This document shows positions 1-5,756 of a DNA stretch of 6,866 nucleotides, piece by piece (the first letter of the stretch is position 1; each line of letters starts with the position of its first letter). The stretch is taken from the NCBI GenBank assembly GCA_036554605.1, contig DATBMY010000142.1:1-6866 (forward strand), in the 5' to 3' direction. The notes below the pieces were generated by a model, which was not told where the DNA came from, ran no database searches, and saw nothing but the letters and a program-made list of their open reading frames with translations. The stretch is from DATBMY01 sp036554605 (GTDB taxonomy: Bacteria > Acidobacteriota > Blastocatellia > UBA7656). Made by a program: the position numbers and the translations under genes.

Positions 1-1586
1 TCGGTCATCTGCAGCGAGATGACATGCATGTACTCGTGCCAGAGCGTGCCGCCCCAGTTGAATTGTCCGGGGTCGCGCGCCGAGGGGCTGTCCATGGCGA
101 TGACAGGCCCGAAACAGACTCCCAGAGCCCCTCCCAGGCCGGGGAGCCCCAGCGCCCGCACGGCGAAATCCTCGTGGTTCGGGAATATCTCGACCGAAAT
201 CGGCGAGCGCGGCGTAAACCGGTATTTTGCGGTGAGCTTTTTGTGCGCTTCTTCTAATAGCTCGGCCGCGTAAGCCGATATGACCGCGCTCTCCTTCGCG
301 TCGGTCTTGATCAAGAACGGGTCCTTGAGCGTGTCGGTGAAGCCTTGCATCGAGTCGAGCAGGTCGAGCGTATTCTTTGCCCATAGATTAAACGGGTCGC
401 CCTTGAATGCGCGCTCAAGCTCCGCGCGCCCTTCGGCCATCTTGCCCAGGCGCAGCAGATTCATGCCAAGCTCTGTGCGCGCGCTCCATAGCGAAGGCGA
501 TAGCTCGATTGCGCGCCGGTAGAAATCGACCCCGTCCGAGTAGCGGCGATTGTTCACCGCAAAATGCGCGAGCGTGTCGTAGAACTGGCCCGCGCGCGCA
601 TTGATCGAAAGAGCGCGCTTTGCCTCCGCGTCCAGCTCGGCCCGCTTGTCGGAAAGGTAAAAGATTGCCGCCCGCATCGCCATCGCATCGATTGAGCCGG
701 GATTGATACCAAGCGCGCGGTCGGCCGCTTTCGTCGCCTCCGCGGGATCATCGCCTTCAAGCTCTAACCACGAGCGCAGCACGAGCGCGCGAACGGAATT
801 AGGGTTGACCTCAAGCGCGCGCTCGGCGAGGGCGAGCGGCTCGGTGATAGAAGATATCTGTTTGCTGCGCGCCAGCCCGACAAGCGCGGCCACCGAGGCC
901 GGATTGATCTTCAGCGCGTCTTGAAAAAGGCTTGCGCCGTCGCTGTAGTTGTACTTTTCGACGTGCAGCTCTCCCTGCCCGATGTAAGCATCTATGTAAG
1001 AGGGGTCGGCTTCGCGCGCGTCGATGAAGAGGTCGTTAGCCTCGTGATACTTCTCGGCGTAAACAAGCGCGCGCGCGATAAGGGTTAGCTCTTCGGCCGT
1101 GCGCGGAGAGTTCGTGTTGTAATAGCCTATGAATTCTTGAGCAATCTTCCTTGCATCGTCCTCGCCGCCTTGCGCCTGCGCAGCGCGAAGCCGCCCGAAC
1201 CTTGCGCGCAGCCAGGCGGCGCCGCGGCCATCGCGAGCGGCCCTGTCGAACTCGGCCGCCGCGTCTTGAAAGCGGCCCGTCTCAAAAAGTATTTCGCCGA
1301 GGGCGGCGCGAACAGATGCGTCGGAAGAGTTTGAAGCGAGAAACTCTCTGGCGGTCTTTTCGGCGCCCTGGTAATCGCCCGTCTCGGCTTTCGCGCGCAC
1401 AAGGTTGAGCGCGACGTTGCCGTCTCTCGGGTCTTTCGCAAGCTCCGCCCCGAGGGCCGATATGGCTTCCTTATAACTGCCCTTCTTGAAGTGATCGCCG
1501 CCGCGCACTCCTGTGCCGTCCTGAGATGCGACGACAAGAATCGCTCGCGTAACGATCAGTAAGAGAATTAATGCCGCTCGTTTCAT
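1..1586 (-). CDS. Secreted TPR protein with HExxH (peptidase MA-like) metallopeptidase domain, C-terminus cut by window edge
   Basis: An uninterrupted frame of 528 codons runs from ATG at 1586 off the left edge, so it is partial. Residues 1-20 look like a signal peptide (MKRAALILLLIVTRAILVVA, then SQDG). Residues about 31-410 are helical repeats of TPR type, with typical phrases such as ALKINPASVAALVGLAR (224-240), RALEVNPNSVRAL (256-268), RALGINPGSIDAMAMRAA (290-307) and RRAIELSPSLWSARTELG (357-374). A different domain follows, and HEYMH at 517-521 is a gluzincin HExxH zinc site (H517, E518, H521) within WHEYMHVISLQMT. In the family, a second Glu and the rest of the active site lie downstream, outside this window. 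Known relatives are TPR proteins with a peptidase MA-like domain; the substrate is unknown. It is the third gene of the operon, and its start overlaps the previous stop. The ribosome site is weak, so translational coupling is likely. A longer or shorter start is unlikely given the signal peptide. Confidence 0.9.
   Translation of the reverse strand, partial: MKRAALILLLIVTRAILVVASQDGTGVRGGDHFKKGSYKEAISALGAELAKDPRDGNVALNLVRAKAETGDYQGAEKTAREFLASNSSDASVRAALGEILFETGRFQDAAAEFDRAARDGRGAAWLRARFGRLRAAQAQGGEDDARKIAQEFIGYYNTNSPRTAEELTLIARALVYAEKYHEANDLFIDAREADPSYIDAYIGQGELHVEKYNYSDGASLFQDALKINPASVAALVGLARSKQISSITEPLALAERALEVNPNSVRALVLRSWLELEGDDPAEATKAADRALGINPGSIDAMAMRAAIFYLSDKRAELDAEAKRALSINARAGQFYDTLAHFAVNNRRYSDGVDFYRRAIELSPSLWSARTELGMNLLRLGKMAEGRAELERAFKGDPFNLWAKNTLDLLDSMQGFTDTLKDPFLIKTDAKESAVISAYAAELLEEAHKKLTAKYRFTPRSPISVEIFPNHEDFAVRALGLPGLGGALGVCFGPVIAMDSPSARDPGQFNWGGTLWHEYMHVISLQMT
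1583..1586 (-). other. ATGA stop/start overlap, probable translational coupling
   Basis: Read on the minus strand, these four bases are ATGA. They contain the ATG of the TPR metallopeptidase gene and the TGA stop of the caspase-like gene. No good Shine-Dalgarno sequence precedes this ATG (the upstream bases read GCGGCAAAAACG), so reinitiation by ribosomes finishing the upstream gene is the likely route. This supports co-transcription and coordinated amounts of the two proteins. Confidence 0.85.
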
Positions 1587-2659
1587 CGTTTTTGCCGCGC
1601 TCGTATCGATTGATTAATCTGGGCAAGCTCGACAAGCAGCCGCTCAAGCTCGCGCTCGTACTCTTCGCTCTTCATATCGGCTTTGCGCGCCTTCAACTTT
1701 TCGACCGCCTGCTCTAGCCGCTCGCGCTCGCCTAGCAGGCGACGAAGCTCCGCGTCGTCGCCCGCCTGCTCGACGGGCTTTGAGTCGAGATAAGTAGTCC
1801 TGGCGAGATTGCCGTCGCCATCTTTCGCTTCCTCGTGGCCCTTCCCGTCGCCGTTATCGTCGAGCAAGGCATGCTCGCTTGCCAGTTGATTCTTCTGCTT
1901 ATACCAGTCGGCAACAGATTTGGTTGCGTAATTGAAAGCCTCAAGCACCGATATGCGCCCGTTCTTATCTCCGTCGGAGGCGGGGTCGGTCAGCGCGGTG
2001 ACGAAATGCTCGGCAAAGACCGTAGCGTTCTGCTCGTTGCCGCTGCGCGTAGCGGTGATGATGATGCGGTTGTCTGAAGAGAGCGGCTTGACGAATTCGC
2101 CCGACGCGCTCGAACAGTTCACAAAGACGACGCGAGAGGTCGGCAGCGTGGCTATGAGCTGAGCGTAATCTTTTGCGGTAAGGTCGGGCCGCCCGACGAG
2201 ATTAAACTTCGCCTCCTGATTATCGAAAGTGCCGTGACCTATAAGGACGACGAGGACGAAGCTATCGGGTTTGGCCGCGGACTTGATCGCGGCAAAGGCG
2301 CGGCGCATCTCTTCGGCCGTCGAGCGCCGGGCCGGCGGGGCGGAGTCGGGCCCACCGTTTTCCGGGCCACCCTGCCCGCCTTCCGTAAGCAAGAAGGTCT
2401 GGGTTTGATCGAACCCGAGCCGCCGGGTGAGCGCTTCGTAAAGTCTGGCGGCTTGATGCGTAAAAGTCTTTGAATAAAGCTGCTCGCCCCCGAGGCCCGC
2501 GACTATTATCGCGAACTTGTTTTTGTCCGAAGGCGCGCGCTCCGCGGAGGCGTCAGGTTTATTGGCTTGAGTCTCGGCGCAAAGATCCGTGGCCGCGTTG
2601 GCGAACGCGGCCAGCGCGCAGATAAAGAGCAAACAGCTATTGAGCTTTCTAAAGCGCAT
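1583..2659 (-). CDS. Secreted caspase/legumain-like (clan CD) cysteine peptidase with EF-hand loop and C-terminal coiled coil
   Basis: This is a 358-residue protein. Residues 1-28 form a signal peptide (hydrophobic LLFICALAAFANA, then ATDLCAE). The catalytic-like core, about 47-260, begins with a hydrophobic strand KFAIIVAGLGG. The His motif VLVVLIGHGTFDN gives H142, and VVFVNCSSASGEF gives C182; each follows a hydrophobic strand as in clan CD peptidases (C13, C14). A canonical 12-residue EF-hand loop lies at 229-240 (D229, D231, N233, G234, S237, E240). A second acidic Asp/Gly-rich loop, LLDDNGDGKGHEE (265-277), is less regular, and DGDG follows at 280-283. Residues about 303-352 are Arg/Glu/Leu-rich and strongly predicted by eye to be a coiled coil. 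Calcium-dependent activity, as in metacaspases, is an inference. The gene starts 20 bases after the vWA gene and overlaps the TPR gene by four bases. AAAGG abuts the ATG and GGTG lies farther back, so its ribosome site is mediocre. A protein that binds but does not cleave cannot be excluded. Confidence 0.88.
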   Translation of the reverse strand: MRFRKLNSCLLFICALAAFANAATDLCAETQANKPDASAERAPSDKNKFAIIVAGLGGEQLYSKTFTHQAARLYEALTRRLGFDQTQTFLLTEGGQGGPENGGPDSAPPARRSTAEEMRRAFAAIKSAAKPDSFVLVVLIGHGTFDNQEAKFNLVGRPDLTAKDYAQLIATLPTSRVVFVNCSSASGEFVKPLSSDNRIIITATRSGNEQNATVFAEHFVTALTDPASDGDKNGRISVLEAFNYATKSVADWYKQKNQLASEHALLDDNGDGKGHEEAKDGDGNLARTTYLDSKPVEQAGDDAELRRLLGERERLEQAVEKLKARKADMKSEEYERELERLLVELAQINQSIRARQKR

Positions 2660-2679
2660 CCTTTATCACCAGAACGGGC

Positions 2680-5028
2680 TCAAGCGAGCCCTTTGCGTTT
2701 GCGTATGAACCATTCGCCCGCCGCGAGCCCGACGACCAGAAGAAAGTTTATAGGCATATCCCAAAGGTCTTTGGTCTCGCGCACGGTACCCGGGCCTTCC
2801 GTGTGCGCGAGGTCTTCGACCAGCCCGCCAGCCTGTGAGCTAGAGTAATATCCGCCGCCCGTTTCGCTCGCTATTCGCTTCAACAGTTCTTCATTCTGCG
2901 CCGCATCGCGCGCCTCTCGATTTATAGGGCCGACGAGAAAATTCGATTGCGCCGTCATAAGCGGGCCGCCCTGTTTCGACGTTCTCGCGGGCTTCACTTC
3001 GACGCGGTAGAGCCCCTCTTCGTCGGGGACGAATCCGGCTATGTGGCCGTCAAAATCGCCCTCGGAATTCGGCTTCATCAATACCTCGAACGTATCGCCC
3101 GAAGGCGCGGTGATGCTTGCGGTGGCCGAGGCATCGCCCACCCTGACGAAGTTCTCATCGGAGACTTCGGCGCGTATGCGCACCTGCTCGCCCGTTCCGT
3201 AATAGCTGCGCTCGGTCGTCGCCTCGACCGGAGTGCGCACGGGGTCGACGAGGTATCGAAGAAGGTTGCGCCAGAAGGTCTCGAAGGATTTGTCCTTCGA
3301 CTCCATCATCATCTGCCAACGCCAGGTATCGGAGGCGAGCATGGCGAGCGTTCGCCCCCGGCCGTACCGCTCCTCGACCAGAACAGGCGCGCTTTGATTG
3401 CGGTCCTTCGTGCTGCGCCCTTCAAGCACAACCGTTGCGCCGGGCTTGATCTCGGTTATCACTTCGGGCAGCGTGACGGGCGGCAGTTGCTGCCAGGCGG
3501 CCTGGCTCGCCTCGCTGTCTTCAACAAGGCGCGTCGCCGGGTGGTCGCGGCCGCGGTCGGCCGGGCCCGCCTTGAACGTCTGGCTCTCGCCGCCGGCGAC
3601 CTGCCCGCGCAGATATACCGGCAACAGATCCGCGAGAGGCGTATTTTGATACCCGCCGGCGTTGAAAGATTTCGTCCCCCCGAGCGCGATCAGAGTCCCG
3701 CCACGGCGCGATACGAATTGCTCGATGGCTTTCAACTGCTCGAACGAGAAGAAGGTCGCTTCTATGCTCCCCAGGACGAGCGCGTCGAATTTGAAGAGCT
3801 CGGCTTCGGATTTCGGAAAGCCCGAGGCAAGCTCCTCGCCCGATGTTACCCCCTGGCGGTAATACTTACCTTCGGCCGAGCGAAGTATCGAGACGAGCGT
3901 GATGTTCTTCTCTTCAGAAAGCGATTCGCGCATCTTCCCATATTCCCATCGCGGCTCTCCCTCTATGTAAAGTATTCGCGGGCGCGCGTCCTGGACTTCT
4001 ATGAGAAGCTCCTGCGAGTTGTTCTCGGCGATGGGGTCGCCTTCGGCGGGCGGGGCGAAGAACCTGTAGCGATGAAGCCCCGCCGAGGAGGGTGTAAAGG
4101 TTATGCGGGCGACGGCCGTCCCCTCGGCGGGCACGGGGACGCTTTGCGAGCGCAGAAGGTGGTTATCCTCGGTGATGTCGATCTTGACCGTGCGCTGATC
4201 TCCCGAAGCCTTGACCAGAAGCTCGACCGTCACGGGAGAGTTCTTTAGCGCGCGGCGCGGGGCCGTTGCGCGCACCAACTCTACGTCGCCTTCGATCTTT
4301 TTCTGGCCGACCCCGATAGTGTAGACCGGCAGCCGGCGCGCTCGAATGTTATTCAGGGTCGCGGAAAGGTCAGCCGTGAGGTCGGACTCGGCATTGCTTG
4401 CCCCGTCGCTTATAAGGACCATCCCGCTGAAGGGCAACCCGGCGGAATCGCGCGTGACCTGGTCGAGCGCGGCGGCGAGGTTTGTCTCGGTCCCGGCGGC
4501 CGAAAGCTCCGCGTCGCCCGAAACCTGCTCGGCCAGCGAAGAGAACCGGTATAGCCGCACTTTGAATTTATCGGAGAGCGCGCGCGTGAATCCGCTATCG
4601 GCCGAGAGCAAGCGCTTGACCGTATCGAGCCTGGCGCCCCCGTCTTCGTCCGGCAGAAGCATGCTCGCCGAATCATCGACAACCACGGCGACGTAGGTTG
4701 ATTGCGGGACTACCGAAGGAATGACGACGACCGGGCGCATGACGCAAAAGACAATTACGGCAATCAGCAAGCAGCGAAGCGCTATAAGCCCGGCGCGCCA
4801 TCCTGGACTCAGACGAAGCGTGCGGCTCGCGTATATTAAATAGAGGAACAGGCCGAGCGCGGCCACGAGCAGGATCAGCAAGAAGACAGACGGGCGCGTA
4901 CCAAATCCGAACTGGCCTTTGGATAAGAGGGCTTCCTTATACTTGAACAGAAAACTTACTACCTGGTCCAAGACTGACCCCCGCTCTAAATGCTTATCAT
5001 AAAACGCCGTCCCTACCCGCTGGTTCAT
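2680..5028 (-). CDS. Membrane-anchored vWA protein with glutamine-amidotransferase-like domain
   Basis: The protein has 782 residues from ATG at 5028. Membrane helices lie at about 47-67 and 79-102, followed by an extracytoplasmic vWA domain at about 112-245. Its MIDAS metal site is complete: DDSAS (D118, S120, S122), T182 in GTETNL, and D208 in LISDGAS. A beta-rich linker covers about 251-345. A class I glutamine-amidotransferase-like domain at about 350-570 begins RILYIEGEPRWEYGKMRESL and ends with RYGRGRTLAMLASDTWRW. Where a nucleophile Cys would sit there is LIALGGTKSF (446-455), so it is probably non-catalytic. A second beta-sandwich, about 600-700, precedes a C-terminal helix (758-775, INFLLVVGLAAGEWF) with a short RKRKGLA tail. 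This layout matches large vWA/BatA-related membrane proteins often found with MoxR ATPases and DUF58 proteins, none of which is present here. It is the first gene of the operon. TTG at 4971, after GCGGGGG and close to FLFKY where relatives usually begin, is an alternative start. The open frame upstream to TTG 5118 runs into an inserted repeat and is not credible. Confidence 0.9.
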   Translation of the reverse strand: MNQRVGTAFYDKHLERGSVLDQVVSFLFKYKEALLSKGQFGFGTRPSVFLLILLVAALGLFLYLIYASRTLRLSPGWRAGLIALRCLLIAVIVFCVMRPVVVIPSVVPQSTYVAVVVDDSASMLLPDEDGGARLDTVKRLLSADSGFTRALSDKFKVRLYRFSSLAEQVSGDAELSAAGTETNLAAALDQVTRDSAGLPFSGMVLISDGASNAESDLTADLSATLNNIRARRLPVYTIGVGQKKIEGDVELVRATAPRRALKNSPVTVELLVKASGDQRTVKIDITEDNHLLRSQSVPVPAEGTAVARITFTPSSAGLHRYRFFAPPAEGDPIAENNSQELLIEVQDARPRILYIEGEPRWEYGKMRESLSEEKNITLVSILRSAEGKYYRQGVTSGEELASGFPKSEAELFKFDALVLGSIEATFFSFEQLKAIEQFVSRRGGTLIALGGTKSFNAGGYQNTPLADLLPVYLRGQVAGGESQTFKAGPADRGRDHPATRLVEDSEASQAAWQQLPPVTLPEVITEIKPGATVVLEGRSTKDRNQSAPVLVEERYGRGRTLAMLASDTWRWQMMMESKDKSFETFWRNLLRYLVDPVRTPVEATTERSYYGTGEQVRIRAEVSDENFVRVGDASATASITAPSGDTFEVLMKPNSEGDFDGHIAGFVPDEEGLYRVEVKPARTSKQGGPLMTAQSNFLVGPINREARDAAQNEELLKRIASETGGGYYSSSQAGGLVEDLAHTEGPGTVRETKDLWDMPINFLLVVGLAAGEWFIRKRKGLA

Positions 5029-5096
5029 TTTAATTTGGTTGCGTGTCAGGTGGCAAAAATATTTCGGGCTATGTCGCGATGAGGATTGCTTCAAGC

Positions 5097-5102
5097 GATA
5101 AA
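5097..5102. repeat. Left copy of GATAAA target-site duplication
   Basis: GATAAA directly abuts the left inverted repeat of the 71-bp element, and the same six bases directly abut the right inverted repeat at 5174-5179. The match could be read as seven bases (GATAAAG) if the element boundary is shifted by one. A six-base match alone can arise by chance, but its exact placement at both ends of the palindrome favours insertion. Confidence 0.65.
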
Positions 5103-5173
5103 GCCAGGGCGGTAGCAAAGTCGGAACCGCCTGCGGTAGCGGGCGGGTATAGCCCGATTGCTACAGCCCTGGC
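5103..5173. mobile_element. 71-bp MITE/REP-like palindromic element
   Basis: The ends are inverted repeats of 16 bases: GCCAGGGCGGTAGCAA at 5103-5118, and its complement at 5158-5173, TTGCTACAGCCCTGGC, with one mismatch (5111 against 5165). The bases immediately outside are GATAAA on both sides (5097-5102 and 5174-5179), which looks like a 6-bp target-site duplication. The 39-base interior can form two more hairpins: ACCGC-CT-GCGGT at 5126-5137, and CGGGC/GCCCG at 5140-5144 with 5152-5156. The whole element could fold as a cross or three-way junction. GCGGTAGC occurs twice in direct orientation (5109-5116 and 5133-5140). It encodes no protein and would need a transposase supplied elsewhere. 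The core resembles dispersed repeats I associate with acidobacterial genomes, but copy number cannot be seen here. Confidence 0.75.
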
Positions 5174-5179
5174 GATAAA
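5174..5179. repeat. Right copy of GATAAA target-site duplication
   Basis: GATAAA follows immediately after the last base of the right inverted repeat. It pairs with the copy at 5097-5102 as the presumed footprint of insertion of the 71-bp element. Confidence 0.65.
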
Positions 5180-5333
5180 GCGCCGGCTAATTCACCTCGT
5201 TTTGCGCGGGCAATGGCGGGCGATAGAGTCACCCGGCCATTCTCTTTCGATCGGGTCCAAACATGCCCCGAACACCTTTAATCACGCTCAATAACACCGA
5301 TTCGAAGAAACTCCCAAAATGGCTTCTATATGG

Positions 5334-5361
5334 TTGACAAATTCATGACGTGTGATAGTAT
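5334..5361 (+). promoter_or_regulatory. Sigma-70-type promoter for the subtilase gene
   Basis: TTGACA at 5334-5339 is a perfect -35 hexamer. After a 16-base spacer comes TAGTAT at 5356-5361 (4/6 to TATAAT), preceded by TGA at 5353-5355, which gives an extended -10 TGn. Transcription would start near 5368 and leave a leader of about 390 bases before the ATG at 5757. The only downstream gene on this strand is the S8 peptidase. I found no comparably good promoter on the minus strand for the divergent operon. Confidence 0.6.
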
Positions 5362-5565
5362 CGCGCAGGCACGGTCCTTTGTTTTCGGACCCCTCTGTTG
5401 TTGTCTTAGATTATGTCAGGAAACCAGATTCAGGTTGCAAAGAGTTTCACTCTTACGTGCACACAAAAGTGCATAGGCAGGATGCAGCTTCACACAGGCG
5501 GCGCAAGCGCGTCGCATCTATCAAGACGAGCAAGCTTGGTTCGGTAGGCATTATTAGTATTTCGC

Positions 5566-5579
5566 TCCCCTCCAGGGGA
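5566..5579. repeat. Short perfect palindrome TCCCCT-CC-AGGGGA
   Basis: This is a 6-bp inverted repeat with a two-base centre, flanked by a looser CTCC (5565-5568) and GGAG (5581-5584). It could be an operator for a dimeric regulator, since it lies about 200 bases downstream of the predicted promoter, or the core of a REP-type repeat. The sequence alone does not decide. Confidence 0.35.
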
Positions 5580-5738
5580 CGGAGTATTTGAGAGGCAAGG
5601 TTAGGGCGGTACCCTTGTTGCGGTCCGTTTTGCGTCTGCGGCCCCATACGCTGAAGCATTCTGACCTGTCCTTCGACTATTCCATGCATATGGATGTTCA
5701 GCAGGGAGCCTTTCGTTATTAAGCCTACATATAGACTC

Positions 5739-5745
5739 AAGGAGG
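5739..5745 (+). promoter_or_regulatory. Strong Shine-Dalgarno site (AAGGAGG) of the subtilase gene
   Basis: AAGGAGG lies 11 bases before the ATG at 5757 and is followed by a second purine run (AAGGAAG). It fixes the start of the subtilase gene. It is much stronger than any site in front of the three minus-strand genes, suggesting efficient translation. Confidence 0.8.
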
Positions 5746-5756
5746 AAGGAAGCAAA

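Larger units (their letters stand above)
5362..5756 (+). other. Long untranslated leader or non-coding region before the subtilase gene
   Basis: No open frame here, on either strand, looks like a real protein. The two longest (79 codons on plus, 105 on minus) have no recognisable domain, and the minus one overlaps the subtilase start. Small inverted repeats are visible: TGCAC/GTGCA at 5458-5462 and 5469-5473; TCCCCT-CC-AGGGGA at 5566-5579; CAAGG/CCTTG at 5596-5600 and 5613-5617. None has a following U-run, so none is a convincing intrinsic terminator. The region could be a structured leader, a decayed gene, or part of another dispersed repeat. I recognise no known riboswitch. Confidence 0.4.

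Noticed and set aside
1021..1085. Runs of alternating GCGCGC in the TPR gene
   Set aside because: They encode Ala-Arg stretches of TPR helices in a GC-rich genome, and the frame stays intact, so no separate repeat element is needed.
1127..1537. A 136-codon minus-strand open frame
   Set aside because: It is out of frame with the TPR metallopeptidase, whose uninterrupted frame covers the same bases with recognisable TPR repeats.
2947..4248. A 433-codon open frame on the plus strand
   Set aside because: It lies wholly antisense to the vWA gene, is rich in Arg/Gly/Leu/Val as expected of a GC-rich shadow frame, has no recognisable domain and no ribosome site. The minus-strand protein has clear motifs.
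5126..5156. Hairpins that might be an intrinsic terminator
   Set aside because: There is no U-run after either hairpin on either strand. They lie inside the palindromic insertion, and no gene ends here.
5351..5367. TGTGA resembling half of a CRP-type site
   Set aside because: The partner half TCACA is absent at the required distance; the bases are better explained as part of the extended -10.
5352..5591. A 79-codon plus-strand frame beginning at GTG
   Set aside because: It starts within the predicted -10 region, has no ribosome site, and its composition is not protein-like.
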